Shown here in pieces: positions 34,297 through 42,873 of a stretch of DNA of 64,000 nt (position 1 is its first letter; every line of letters starts with the position of its first letter). This DNA comes from CAUPWF01 sp963515125 (GTDB taxonomy: Bacteria; Bacillota; Clostridia; Lachnospirales; Lachnospiraceae). The notes below the pieces were generated by a model. The model ran no database searches, had not been told where the DNA came from, and worked only from the letters and a program-made list of their open reading frames with translations. Position numbers and translations under genes: made by a program. The stretch lies in contig JBQKKG010000004.1 of assembly GCA_052116865.1 (NCBI GenBank), positions 1-64,000 of the forward strand. Reading direction: 5' to 3'.

Positions 34297-34803
34297 ATTA
34301 GCGATTTAATGATTAATGAGCAAATTAGAGACAAGGAAGTTAGATTGATTGGCGAAGATGGAGAACAATTAGGCGTTGTTTCAGCCAAAGAAGCTATGAA
34401 GCTTGCATTAGAAGCAGAGTTGGATTTAGTAAAAATTGCCCCAACTGCAAAACCACCAGTTTGTAAGATTATCGATTATGGTAAATACAAATACGAATTA
34501 ACTAGAAAAGAAAAAGAGGCAAAGAAAAAACAAAAAACTGTTGATGTAAAAGAAGTGCGTCTATCACCTAATATTGATACCAATGATTTAAATACAAAAG
34601 TGAATAACGCAAGAAAGTTTATTGAAAAAGGTAATAAAGTAAAAGTTACGTTACGTTTTCGAGGAAGAGAAATGGCACACATGCATAGCAGTAAACATAT
34701 TTTAGATGATTTTGCTGAAACATTAAAAGATGTTGCCTCGGTGGAAAAACCAGCGAAACTCGAAGGCAGAAGTATTAGCATGGTTTTAACTGAAAAACGT
34801 TAA
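34297..34803 (+). CDS. infC: Translation initiation factor IF-3, probable AUU start
   Basis: This 168-residue IF-3 has the N-domain INEQIRDKEVRLIGEDGEQLGVVSAKEAM, linker KIIDYGKYKYELTRKEKEAKKKQK, and C-domain EVRLSPNIDTNDLNTKVNNARKFIEKGNKVKVTLRFRGREMAH. ATT 34297 is chosen because GGAGGTG (34283-34289) lies at normal spacing from it, while the in-frame ATG at 34309 is 21 bases away and too far. IF-3 discriminates against non-AUG starts, so an AUU start gives autoregulation, as known for E. coli. It is first in the operon with L35 and L20. Confidence 0.92.
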   Translation: MSDLMINEQIRDKEVRLIGEDGEQLGVVSAKEAMKLALEAELDLVKIAPTAKPPVCKIIDYGKYKYELTRKEKEAKKKQKTVDVKEVRLSPNIDTNDLNTKVNNARKFIEKGNKVKVTLRFRGREMAHMHSSKHILDDFAETLKDVASVEKPAKLEGRSISMVLTEKR

Positions 34804-34837
34804 AAATAAATTATATTTCAATCAAGGAGGAACTATC

Positions 34838-35035
34838 ATGCCAAAAATTAAAACAAATAGAGCGGCAGCAAAACGCTTCAAAAAAACAGGTACAGGAAAA
34901 TTAAAAAGAAATAAAGCTTATAAAAGCCATATCTTAACTAAAAAATCAACTAAGAGAAAAAGAAATCTTAGACATGCAACTATTACAGATGCTTCAAATG
35001 TAAAGAATATGAAGAAAGTATTACCATATCTATAA
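34838..35035 (+). CDS. rpmI: Ribosomal protein L35
   Basis: This 65-residue basic protein begins PKIKTNRAAAKRFKKTGTGKLKRNKAYKSH and contains KRKRNLRHATI, the standard bL35 sequence and length. It is a component of the 50S subunit. AAGGAGGA precedes it. It is in the classical infC-rpmI-rplT order. Confidence 0.97.
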   Translation: MPKIKTNRAAAKRFKKTGTGKLKRNKAYKSHILTKKSTKRKRNLRHATITDASNVKNMKKVLPYL

Positions 35036-35069
35036 GATGTGGGAATAATTGAAGGAGGATTAGAAAGAG

Positions 35070-35426
35070 ATGGCAAGAATTAAAGGCGGAGTAAACGCTA
35101 GAAAAAAACATAATAGAACACTAAAGCTAGCAAAAGGTTATAGAGGAGCTAGATCAAAGCAATATAGAGTAGCAAAACAATCAGTGATGAGAGCTTTAAC
35201 ATCTTCTTACGCAGGAAGAAAAGAACGTAAGCGTCAAATGAGACAATTGTGGATTGCTCGTATCAATGCTGCTGCAAGAATGAATGGTTTATCTTATAGC
35301 AAATTTATGCATGGTTTAAAATTAGCAGAAGTAGAAATGAATAGAAAAATTTTAGCTGATATGGCTATTAATGATGCTGCAGGATTTACTGCATTGGCAG
35401 AAGTAGCAAAATCTAAATTATCATAA
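35070..35426 (+). CDS. rplT: Ribosomal protein L20
   Basis: This 118-residue bL20 has ARIKGGVNARKKHNRTLKLAKGYRGARSKQYRVAKQ at the N-terminus, RKRQMRQLWIARINAAARMNGLSYSKFMHGLK in the middle, and an ordinary C-terminus. It is a 23S rRNA binding and assembly protein, and the likely autogenous repressor acting at the leader upstream of infC. GAAGGAGGATT precedes ATG 35070. Confidence 0.97.
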   Translation: MARIKGGVNARKKHNRTLKLAKGYRGARSKQYRVAKQSVMRALTSSYAGRKERKRQMRQLWIARINAAARMNGLSYSKFMHGLKLAEVEMNRKILADMAINDAAGFTALAEVAKSKLS

Positions 35427-35443
35427 AATATTGGACAAACATT

Positions 35444-35470
35444 ATAACCTAGGCTTTGCCTGGGTTATTT
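35444..35470 (+). terminator. Terminator after rplT
   Basis: TAACCTAGGC pairs with GCCTGGGTTA around TTT, with one mismatched pair, followed by TTTT. Confidence 0.75.
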
Positions 35471-35615
35471 TAAAAATGAAGATTATTTGGTAGCATTTTA
35501 ATAGAAATAACATTGATTTCTTAACTAAAAGAATTGTGCATAATAACGATAAATTGTATATATAATTTGAAAAGTTTGTAGGAATGATAGAAAGATAAAT
35601 AATATTGTTATTTAC

Positions 35616-35644
35616 TTGACATAGTTTCCCAATATATGTATAAT
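35616..35644 (+). promoter_or_regulatory. Consensus promoter of the tRNA-Pro pair
   Basis: TTGACA (35616-35621) and TATAAT (35639-35644) match consensus exactly with a 17-bp spacer, as expected for stable RNA genes. Confidence 0.9.
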
Positions 35645-35684
35645 GACAATTATCCGTTAGGAACGTTGTTTGTACAAGACATAA

Positions 35685-35759
35685 CGGGGTGTGGCTCAGC
35701 TTGGCTAGAGCGCCTGGTTTGGGACCAGGAGGTCGCAGGTTCGAATCCTGTCACCCCGA
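35685..35759 (+). tRNA. tRNA-Pro (TGG), copy 1
   Basis: The acceptor stem is CGGGGTG/CACCCCG with discriminator A. The anticodon stem CCTGG/CCAGG encloses loop TTTGGGA, giving anticodon TGG. The T-arm is GCAGGTTCGAATCCTGT. CCA is not encoded. It reads all CCN codons or most of them. Confidence 0.95.
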
Positions 35760-35794
35760 CTTTAAAAGTAAAATATAATATAGAATAAGAATAA

Positions 35795-35869
35795 CGGGGT
35801 GTGGCTCAGCTTGGCTAGAGCGCCTGGTTTGGGACCAGGAGGTCGCAGGTTCGAATCCTGTCACCCCGA
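35795..35869 (+). tRNA. tRNA-Pro (TGG), copy 2
   Basis: It is identical over its whole length to the copy 110 bp upstream, including the ATAA just before the 5' end; the short spacer between them is unrelated AT-rich sequence. Both are served by the single consensus promoter and closed by the hairpin at 35881. This is a tandem duplication. Confidence 0.95.
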
Positions 35870-35880
35870 TGTTAAAAGTA

Positions 35881-35910
35881 AAAGACACTAAAGCTTTTTA
35901 GTGTCTTTTT
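35881..35910 (+). terminator. Terminator after the tRNA-Pro pair
   Basis: AAAGACACTAAA pairs with TTTAGTGTCTTT and runs into a T-tract. Confidence 0.85.
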
Positions 35911-35999
35911 AGTACGTGCTTAGAATGAAGTCTAATATACAGCGTTTTTAAAGGGGTGACAAAGAGGAGTATAAATGTAAGGGGAAATAAAAAAAACAG

Positions 36000-36028
36000 T
36001 TGACATTTATTCATGAAAATAGTAACAT
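36000..36028 (+). promoter_or_regulatory. Promoter of tRNA-Leu
   Basis: TTGACA (36000-36005) and TAACAT (36023-36028) are 17 bp apart and end 15 bases before the tRNA. Confidence 0.75.
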
Positions 36029-36043
36029 AACAAAGTACGATAT

Positions 36044-36128
36044 GCGGAAGTGTCGGAACTGGCAGACGAGCAAGACTAAGGATCTTGTAAGCATTGCGCT
36101 TGTGTGGGTTCAAGTCCCATCTTCCGCA
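36044..36128 (+). tRNA. tRNA-Leu (AAG)
   Basis: The acceptor is GCGGAAG/CTTCCGC with discriminator A. The anticodon stem CAAGA/TCTTG encloses CTAAGGA, giving anticodon AAG. A long variable arm (GCATTGCGCTTGTG region) and T-arm GTGGGTTCAAGTCCCAT are present, making this a class II tRNA of 85 bases. A34 would be edited to inosine to read CUN codons. CCA is not encoded. Confidence 0.92.
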
Positions 36129-36156
36129 CTAAATATGTGGATTTATTAAAAAAGAT

Positions 36157-36187
36157 AGAGAATTGCTTTGGCAATTTTCTTTTTTTG
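36157..36187 (+). terminator. Terminator after tRNA-Leu
   Basis: AGAGAATTGC pairs with GCAATTTTCT, with one G-T pair, around TTTG, followed by seven or more T. Confidence 0.8.
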
Positions 36188-36506
36188 TTTAGAAGCAAAA
36201 ACAAATGTTTTGTATGTGACTGGAAGAATCTTGGGATATGGTGTAAGATATAGAGTGAAACACGCAGTCAAAGAGATGATAACTACCAGTGTGATAGTAA
36301 TTGAAGTTTTTGCAGATATATTAAAGAAAAAATGTCTTGAGAAGGGAGGGACAACGGGTATACTTTGCTAACAACATTAGAAAGAAGACTGGTGGAATTT
36401 AATAAAAACTGACATTTATAGAGCGTGTTGATACATACGATTGGGAAATCTAGTGGATGTACGCAAGATGTAATGAATCTTCATTTATGAAAAAGGAGGA
36501 AAAAGA
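36188..36506. other. Intergenic stretch, no supported gene
   Basis: An open frame at 36168-36371 begins at a TTG inside the tRNA terminator and has no ribosome site, so it is not accepted. A possible promoter, CTGACA (36410) with GATACA 17 bp later, may serve the SDR gene at 36507. Nothing else is seen. Confidence 0.45.
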
Positions 36507-37283
36507 ATGAGCAGTTTATTTGATTTGACAGGTAAAGTAGCGGTGGTAACAGGTGCTTCTGCGGGCCTTGGAGCAGATGCTGGTTTAGCATATGCCCAAG
36601 CAGGTGCAGATGTAGCACTTTTGGCACGTCGAGTAGAGAAATTAGAAGAAGTAAAAGCGAGTATTGAAAAGACCGGAAGAAAAGTAATTGCTGTGTCATG
36701 TGATGTAACGAATGAAGAAAGTGTAAAAAGTGCAATGAAAACGGTTCTTGATACATTTGGGAAAATTGACATCTTAATGAATAACGCAGGAGTCGCAGTA
36801 CGTGGTGGCGTAGACTCTATGAGCGAGGAGGACTGGGACAAGTCATTTAATACAAATGTAAAAGGAATTTATCTTGCGTGCAAGTATGTCATACCACAAA
36901 TGAAAGAGAATGGGTATGGAAAAATCGTAAACATTGCATCTGTAAATGCTATAATTGCTGATAAAAATGATACATTTATCCGTCATTCTTATAACGCATC
37001 TAAATCAGCCGTACTTGGTTTAACGAAAGGAATGGCAGCGTCCTATGCAAGATATGGAATAACGGTCAATGCAATAGGTCCAGCACTTTTTGAGACAGAA
37101 ATGACTGCAGGTACATTATTCAAGTCAGAGGAATTCCTTAAAGGATATTCCTATATGAATCCAGCAGGAAGACCTGGAAAACCAGGGGAATTGAATGGAA
37201 CAGTTTTATATTTGTCAAGTGATGCATCTAGCTATGTGCAAGGACAGTTTATTATCGTAGATGGAGGCGGTGCCATCGTATAA
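36507..37283 (+). CDS. SDR family oxidoreductase
   Basis: This 258-residue classical short-chain dehydrogenase has the cofactor loop TGASAGLG near residue 16, NNAGV, catalytic Ser in VNIASVNA, YNASK with catalytic Tyr and Lys, and the C-terminal VQGQFIIVDGGG. The LLARR segment after the second strand suggests NADPH preference. It most resembles gluconate 5-dehydrogenase / 3-oxoacyl reductase-like members, but the substrate cannot be fixed from sequence. It is a single-gene unit with its own terminator. AAAGGAGGAAA precedes the start. Confidence 0.87.
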   Translation: MSSLFDLTGKVAVVTGASAGLGADAGLAYAQAGADVALLARRVEKLEEVKASIEKTGRKVIAVSCDVTNEESVKSAMKTVLDTFGKIDILMNNAGVAVRGGVDSMSEEDWDKSFNTNVKGIYLACKYVIPQMKENGYGKIVNIASVNAIIADKNDTFIRHSYNASKSAVLGLTKGMAASYARYGITVNAIGPALFETEMTAGTLFKSEEFLKGYSYMNPAGRPGKPGELNGTVLYLSSDASSYVQGQFIIVDGGGAIV

Positions 37284-37298
37284 AATTTAGGTTTTGAC

Positions 37299-37338
37299 AA
37301 AGGTATCAAGGTCTGCTATGCAGGCTTTGGTACCTTTT
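37299..37338 (+). terminator. Terminator after the SDR gene
   Basis: AAAGGTATCAA pairs with TTGGTACCTTT with one mismatch. Its loop contains a small TGC/GCA stem, and a short T-run follows. Confidence 0.7.
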
Positions 37339-37423
37339 AAATTTTACGTGTTTCGTAGAAGGAGTGTTGTCAATATCAGAGGTCATATGCTATGATAAAC
37401 CTAGATAGGAAGGAGATAGAACT

Positions 37424-38134
37424 GTGATAAAATTAAAAATAGAACAGCTTCAAAAGGGCTTTGATAAAAAAGAAGTATTAAGAGGTATTGACTTTACCTT
37501 TGAACAGGGAAAAATTTATGGATTGTTAGGAAAAAATGGTGCGGGAAAAACGACGTTCTTTAACTGTTTAAATGAGGATATAGCTATAGATGGTGGTACA
37601 TTTCAAATAGAAGAAGACCATGTTTTGCGTAAGGTAGAGGCATGTGATATTGGGTATGTATTATCAACTCCTGTAGTGCCTGAGTTTTTAACTGGACGGG
37701 AATTCTTGAAGTTTTTTATAGATGTCAATAAAGATAAGATAAAGGAATTAAAATCGGTAGATGAGTATTTTGAATTTATGGACATAGATGCATCTGATCG
37801 CGATAAATTACTAAAGGATTATTCTCATGGGATGAAAAATAAAATGCAATTGCTTGTAAATATTATTGCAAGTCCAGGAATTTTATTATTAGATGAACCT
37901 TTAACTTCTTTTGATGTTTTAGTTGCAGAAGAAATGAAGCGTCTATTGATTCAAATAAAGAAAGAACATATTATTATTTTTTCTACACATATCATGGAAT
38001 TGGCACTTGGTTTATGCGATGAAATTGTTATCCTGAACCAAGGTATCTTAGAATGTATTGACAAAAATAATTTAACAAATGAAGGCTTGAAAGATAAGGT
38101 AATACAAATTTTAAAGGGTGAAGCAGATGATTAG
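37424..38134 (+). CDS. ABC transporter ATP-binding protein
   Basis: This 236-residue single nucleotide-binding domain has Walker A LGKNGAGKTT at about residues 36-45, Walker B ILLLDEPLTSFD and a switch His in IIFSTHIMELA. The signature is weak (YSHGMKNKMQLLV in place of LSGGQ), as in many exporters of the ABC-2 class. The start is GTG 37424 behind AGGAAGGAG. It overlaps the next gene by 8 bases and works with that permease. The exported substrate is unknown. Confidence 0.87.
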   Translation: MIKLKIEQLQKGFDKKEVLRGIDFTFEQGKIYGLLGKNGAGKTTFFNCLNEDIAIDGGTFQIEEDHVLRKVEACDIGYVLSTPVVPEFLTGREFLKFFIDVNKDKIKELKSVDEYFEFMDIDASDRDKLLKDYSHGMKNKMQLLVNIIASPGILLLDEPLTSFDVLVAEEMKRLLIQIKKEHIIIFSTHIMELALGLCDEIVILNQGILECIDKNNLTNEGLKDKVIQILKGEADD

Positions 38135-39701
38135 AACATTCGTGCAATCTTATCAATTGAAGAATACATACAGAGTTAATTGTATTATTTATTCTGTAAA
38201 GCAAATCCCACTTATAAAAAAACTACTGCCTTCTTCTTTATATAGTAATAAGGAATTGAAACTTATTGCAAATGTAATCAGCGGTTTGATAGAGCTGATG
38301 AGTGTGTTTCTTTTAAAACCCTTATATGTACTTTTGATGATATATCTGATGGCTATGTTGCCATCGAAAGATTTAGCAGACAATTTTTTACATATATTTA
38401 CATTATTAACATTGAACGGAGTAATTCTTAATTCCCACTTTTTTAATCCATCTAAAGACAAATTTTATGCTATGGTTCTGCTTAAAATGGATGCTCGGAA
38501 ATACACATTATCGAATTACTATTATTTTTTGGGAAAAACATTCCTTGGCCTATTGCCTGCTTGTCTAATCTTTGGACTGTTAGCGAATGTGAAAGTGTTA
38601 CTTTGTGTTATGATGCCGTTATTTGTAGTGTGTGCTAAAGTTACGCATAGCGCTTGGTTACTTTGGAAGTCTCAAAAGTACAATAAGACTTACAATGAAA
38701 ATACACCAACAGCTTTGCGTTGGATTGTTATTATTGTCATCTTAGGAGCAGCATATGGATTACCATTTGTGGGATTTACAATGGATAGCTTTATTTTTAA
38801 AGTACTATTTGTAGTGGTGTGTTGTACTTCGATACCAGCGTTTATATATCTATTCCGATTCGCAAATTATAGAAATGTCTACAGAAATTTATTGACTGCT
38901 GAGAATATTGTATTTGATACCAAAAAGTTCGTTACAGAATCAAGCAAAACTAATTTTGAGAAGCACATTGATACTTCTATTATTTTTGTTGAGGGAAAAG
39001 AAGGGTATGCATATTTTCACGAAATCTTTGTAATGAGACATAGAAAGATATTAACACGTTCTGCCAAGCATACAGCCCTCATTACATTGGTCATTTTTTT
39101 GGGTGCACTTTATGGAGTATTCTTAAGCCCAGAATTTAGTAAGCAAATCAATAAGATGACTTTGACATTATTACCATATTTTTTATTTATTATGTACATG
39201 ATAAATCGTGGGCAAACAATTACTCAGGCAATGTTTATGAATTGTGATCATAGTATGCTAACTTATCGTTTTTATAGGCAGCCAAAAGCTATACTTGGAT
39301 TATTTACCAAACGATTAACCACATTGATTAAAATCAATCTGTTACCTGCTACTATTATAGCTATGGGGTTGCCATTATTATTATATTGTTCAGGTGGGAC
39401 TGATAATTTGTGGAATTACATTGTTCTATTTATAACGATTATATGTATGTCCATCTTCTTTTCGGTGCATTATTTAGTACTATATTATCTGTTGCAGCCT
39501 TATAATTCGGAGGCAGAAACAAAAAGTAGTATGTATTCAATTGTGACAAGTGTTACTTATTTTGTTGCATTTATGGCCATCCATGTAGAATTACCAACAT
39601 TGCAGTTTGGTACTACCATGATTGTTTTTACAGTGTTATATGTTGTTATAGCACTTTTCCTTGCGTATCGATATGCACCTAAGACGTTCAGGTTGAGATA
39701 A
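38127..39701 (+). CDS. ABC transporter membrane subunit
   Basis: This 524-residue protein has about 12-14 hydrophobic segments and a soluble loop near residues 265-310 (NIVFDTKKFVTESSKTNFEKHIDTS). I do not recognise a named family. Size and partner gene fit large ABC-2-like permeases that move peptides, lipids or antibiotics. ATG 38127 is chosen over GTG 38118, which is too close to the AAAGGG ribosome site. It is encoded in one unit with the ATPase. Confidence 0.78.
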   Translation: MIRTFVQSYQLKNTYRVNCIIYSVKQIPLIKKLLPSSLYSNKELKLIANVISGLIELMSVFLLKPLYVLLMIYLMAMLPSKDLADNFLHIFTLLTLNGVILNSHFFNPSKDKFYAMVLLKMDARKYTLSNYYYFLGKTFLGLLPACLIFGLLANVKVLLCVMMPLFVVCAKVTHSAWLLWKSQKYNKTYNENTPTALRWIVIIVILGAAYGLPFVGFTMDSFIFKVLFVVVCCTSIPAFIYLFRFANYRNVYRNLLTAENIVFDTKKFVTESSKTNFEKHIDTSIIFVEGKEGYAYFHEIFVMRHRKILTRSAKHTALITLVIFLGALYGVFLSPEFSKQINKMTLTLLPYFLFIMYMINRGQTITQAMFMNCDHSMLTYRFYRQPKAILGLFTKRLTTLIKINLLPATIIAMGLPLLLYCSGGTDNLWNYIVLFITIICMSIFFSVHYLVLYYLLQPYNSEAETKSSMYSIVTSVTYFVAFMAIHVELPTLQFGTTMIVFTVLYVVIALFLAYRYAPKTFRLR

Positions 39702-39793
39702 TAGGGCAGGGAAAATTAAAAAAAATAAGTAAATATATTGTTGCTGGGAATAATAGATAACATATAGAATGGCATTGTATAAGGAGGAAGAAG

Positions 39794-41299
39794 ATGATAG
39801 AAAACATGGCTAGATCTAAGAATATACCCAAACGTGAATACAAGTCTAAAGTAGAAGATCTTCGGTTACAATTGGCACAACTTCAGCGACAGTGTAAAGA
39901 ACTTAATATTCCTGTTATGATTGTGTTTGAAGGATTAGATGCCGCAGGGAAGGGACTTCAGATTGGGGAATTAATCTATCCATTGGATCCGCGAGGCTTT
40001 CAAGTTTATACAATAAATGGTGAGACCAAAGAGGAGAAAATGCATCCGTTCTTGTGGAGGTTTTGGAACAAAACACCGGAAAAAGGAAGAATAGCAATTT
40101 TTGATGGAAGCTGGTATCATAAAATCCTAAGAACATGTTTTGAAAAGAAAATTGACAAAAAAGATGCAGACCTTGTAGTTGATGAGATTCGTTCATTTGA
40201 ACGTCAGCTGTCTTCGGATGGAATAGTCATTATAAAACTATTCTTATATATTGATAAAAAGGAGCAGAAAAAGAGGTTTGAAAAGTTGGAGAAGCGCAAG
40301 GAAACTGCATGGCGCGTGAGTCGTGGGGATAAGAAGCGTTATAAACATTATAAAAAATATGTATCACTTTGTAATACTGTGTTGAAAAAAACAGATATGA
40401 ATGATGCACCTTGGAATATTATAGATGCAAAGAATCGACACTTTGCAACGCTTAAAATATATAATACAGTAATAGAGTATTTGAGCGCTCAGGTTCAGTT
40501 AATAAAGGAACTAAAGGGAACAAAGTACGATGAAAACAAAGCGTTTTTGCAAGAGAAAGAAAACGATACATCGATGTTATCTCAAGTAGATCTATCCTTG
40601 GCTTATACAAAAAAGGAGTATAAAAAAAGATTAAAGGAACTACAAGGAAAACTTCAGGATTTACATGGCATATTATATCAAAAGCGCATTCCGGTGGTTT
40701 TAGGATTTGAAGGTTGGGATGCAGCAGGAAAGGGTGGTGCAATTAAACGCTTGACGCAAAAGATGGACCCACGAGGATATATCGTGGTTTCCTCATCAGC
40801 GCCAAATGACATAGAAAAATCGCATCATTATCTTTGGAGATATTGGAGGCATATGCCGAAAGCAGGTCATGTTACAATCTTTGATCGGACTTGGTATGGG
40901 CGAGTTATGGTAGAACGAATTGAAGGATTTTGCAGTGTGAAAGAGTGGAAACGAGCATACAGAGAGATAAATGAGATGGAGGAAAGTCTAATTAATGCAG
41001 GAGCCATTGTGATAAAATTCTGGATGCAAATTGATAAAGAAGAACAGAAAAGAAGATTTGAATCTAGAATGGAACATCCAAATAAGCAATGGAAAATTAC
41101 GGAAGAGGATTGGCGTAACCGAGAGAAATGGGAGGAATACGAAGTAGCTGTGAATGATATGCTAAGCAGAACATCAACGACGAAAGCTCCTTGGATTGTG
41201 GTGGAAGGAAATAATAAGTATTACGCTAGGATTAAGGTATTGGAGAGCGTTGTTCGTATCATAGAAGAAAGAATAGGAACGATTAAAGTCCCAATATAG
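39794..41299 (+). CDS. pap: Polyphosphate:AMP phosphotransferase, two PPK2 domains
   Basis: The protein has 501 residues. Each half is a PPK2 kinase domain. The N-half has Walker A FEGLDAAGKG (45-54) and Walker B-like IFDGSWYHKILR. The C-half has GFEGWDAAGKGG (304-315) and IFDRTWYGRVMVERIEGF. The C-half keeps the Arg of DRTWY and the VER segment, while the N-half has DGSWY, so the C-half is probably the active one. The enzyme uses polyphosphate to convert AMP to ADP. AAGGAGGAAG precedes the start. It stands alone, with no ppk or ppx gene nearby. Confidence 0.9.
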   Translation: MIENMARSKNIPKREYKSKVEDLRLQLAQLQRQCKELNIPVMIVFEGLDAAGKGLQIGELIYPLDPRGFQVYTINGETKEEKMHPFLWRFWNKTPEKGRIAIFDGSWYHKILRTCFEKKIDKKDADLVVDEIRSFERQLSSDGIVIIKLFLYIDKKEQKKRFEKLEKRKETAWRVSRGDKKRYKHYKKYVSLCNTVLKKTDMNDAPWNIIDAKNRHFATLKIYNTVIEYLSAQVQLIKELKGTKYDENKAFLQEKENDTSMLSQVDLSLAYTKKEYKKRLKELQGKLQDLHGILYQKRIPVVLGFEGWDAAGKGGAIKRLTQKMDPRGYIVVSSSAPNDIEKSHHYLWRYWRHMPKAGHVTIFDRTWYGRVMVERIEGFCSVKEWKRAYREINEMEESLINAGAIVIKFWMQIDKEEQKRRFESRMEHPNKQWKITEEDWRNREKWEEYEVAVNDMLSRTSTTKAPWIVVEGNNKYYARIKVLESVVRIIEERIGTIKVPI

Positions 41300-41359
41300 C
41301 AATTAATATATTAAAATAGGAAAAAATGTAAAAAATACAGACAATTTAGTGGTTGAACC

Positions 41360-41388
41360 TTGAAGTTACATTTTATTAATGATATAAT
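41360..41388 (+). promoter_or_regulatory. Promoter of the 73-residue protein gene
   Basis: TTGAAG (41360-41365) and TATAAT (41383-41388) are 17 bp apart. A 7-bp CTATTCG/CGAATAG stem (41435-41457) lies in the leader just before the ribosome site. Confidence 0.7.
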
Positions 41389-41470
41389 TCAGATAACTAT
41401 TTGAATTTGAACTGTAAAATTGAGACAGATGAGCCTATTCGGACTGCTTTCGAATAGAAGAGGTGAGAGA

Positions 41471-41692
41471 ATGAAGGGGTTGTTGGATGTATTGTGGAGT
41501 GGATCTGAATTGCCATATGTATCAGATTTAAAGGGAAAACTAGAAGACGAGAAAATTAAGTCTATGTTAAAAGAGCATATCAAGGAGAATTACGAGTTAG
41601 CAGAATGGAATGACACATTATTATACTTAGGTGCAACAAAGAAGAATTTTAATTCTTTAGATGACGTGTATGTTTTTATTAACAATTTATAA
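41471..41692 (+). CDS. Small acidic protein of unknown function
   Basis: This 73-residue protein (MKGLLDVLWSGSELPYVSDLKGKLEDEKI, then ELAEWNDTLLYLGATKKNF and VYVFINNL) belongs to no family I recognise. It is predicted mostly helical and cytosolic. AGAGGTGAGAGA precedes ATG 41471; the upstream in-frame ATG at 41420 is less likely because the leader stem falls between them. It has its own promoter and a strong terminator, so it is a deliberate single-gene unit. Confidence 0.7.
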   Translation: MKGLLDVLWSGSELPYVSDLKGKLEDEKIKSMLKEHIKENYELAEWNDTLLYLGATKKNFNSLDDVYVFINNL

Positions 41693-41699
41693 TAGCAGG

Positions 41700-41731
41700 A
41701 AAGGATTGAGATATACTATTCTCAATCCTTT
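41700..41731 (+). terminator. Terminator after the 73-residue protein gene
   Basis: AAAGGATTGAGA pairs perfectly with TCTCAATCCTTT around TATACTAT, ending in five T. Confidence 0.9.
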
Positions 41732-41794
41732 TTGTGTAAGCAAAATATTATGTTGTGTAGGAGACATAGTAAGTCTTTCTTAGAGGAGGGTATT

Positions 41795-42802
41795 ATGACA
41801 ATAAGAGAACAATTAGAGCAAAGAGAAATTGAGTATTTAAGTCCATATGCAACTCGAAGTAAAGAATCACGTGGCAGGGACATCGTAGAACCCGAGTGTG
41901 ATATTCGGCCAGTTTTTCAACGGGATAGAGACCGCATCCTACATTGCAAGGCATTTCGCCGATTAAAACAAAAGACACAAGTATTCCTTTTGCCAAAAGG
42001 AGACCATTATAGAACTCGTTTAACACATACGCTCGAAGTTTCTCAAAATGCTAGAACCATTGCAAAGGCACTAAGATTAAACGAAGATTTAGTGGAGGCA
42101 ATAGCTTTGGGTCATGATTTGGGACACACACCCTTTGGCCATGCTGGAGAGCGGGCGTTGAATCACGTTTGCCCATTAGGATTTGCTCACAATGAACAAA
42201 GCGTAAGAGTGGTAGAATGCATTGAAAAGCAAGGAAGTGGATTAAATCTTACTTGGGAGGTGCGAGATGGAATTCGCACACATCAGACTAGTGGAGTTCC
42301 AAATACATTGGAAGGAAAAATTGTTCGATTGTCAGATAAAGTTGCATATATCAATCATGATATTGATGATGCTATCCGCGGCGGAATTTTGGTGGAGGAA
42401 GATATTCCTAAAGAATTCCGTAACGTCTTAGGAGATACAACACGCGCTCGTCTAAATACGATGATACATGATATTATTACACAAAGTACAGAACAGCCGG
42501 ATATTAAAATGTCACCACACATTGAAGAGGCCACGATTAATCTGCGTAAATTCATGTTCACACATGTCTATATGAACCCAAAAGCAAAAAGTGAAGAACA
42601 AAAGGCAATGCAGATGATTGAAAAATTGTACTATTATTATGAGGAAAATTTGGAATTATTACCAGAACAGTTCCTAGTCATGATGGAGAAGAATGGAGAT
42701 TCGAAAGAACAAATTATCTGTGATTATATAGCTGGAATGACAGATTCTTATGCTGTAAAAAAATTTGAAGAATATTTTATTCCAGAATCTTGGAAAAATT
42801 AA
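41795..42802 (+). CDS. dgt: dGTP triphosphohydrolase-like HD protein
   Basis: This 335-residue HD-superfamily protein has RPVFQRDRDRILHCKAFRRLKQKTQVF, HYRTRLTHTLEVSQNARTIA with the first His, and ALGHDLGHTPFGHAGERAL with the HD pair. These match Dgt-type dNTP triphosphohydrolases, which release tripolyphosphate. ATG 41795 follows AGAGGAGGG; the longer frame from 41732 is not supported. It precedes dnaG-rpoD, an arrangement common in clostridia, linking dNTP balance to replication. Confidence 0.9.
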   Translation: MTIREQLEQREIEYLSPYATRSKESRGRDIVEPECDIRPVFQRDRDRILHCKAFRRLKQKTQVFLLPKGDHYRTRLTHTLEVSQNARTIAKALRLNEDLVEAIALGHDLGHTPFGHAGERALNHVCPLGFAHNEQSVRVVECIEKQGSGLNLTWEVRDGIRTHQTSGVPNTLEGKIVRLSDKVAYINHDIDDAIRGGILVEEDIPKEFRNVLGDTTRARLNTMIHDIITQSTEQPDIKMSPHIEEATINLRKFMFTHVYMNPKAKSEEQKAMQMIEKLYYYYEENLELLPEQFLVMMEKNGDSKEQIICDYIAGMTDSYAVKKFEEYFIPESWKN

Positions 42803-42873
42803 AGGAAATCGAAAACTTTTGTCGAATATATATAAGTGTAGAGTATTAACCATAATATGAAGTGGAGGAACTC

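Noticed and set aside
36168..36371. 67-codon open frame after tRNA-Leu
   Set aside because: It begins at a TTG within the tRNA terminator, has no ribosome site and no recognisable family.
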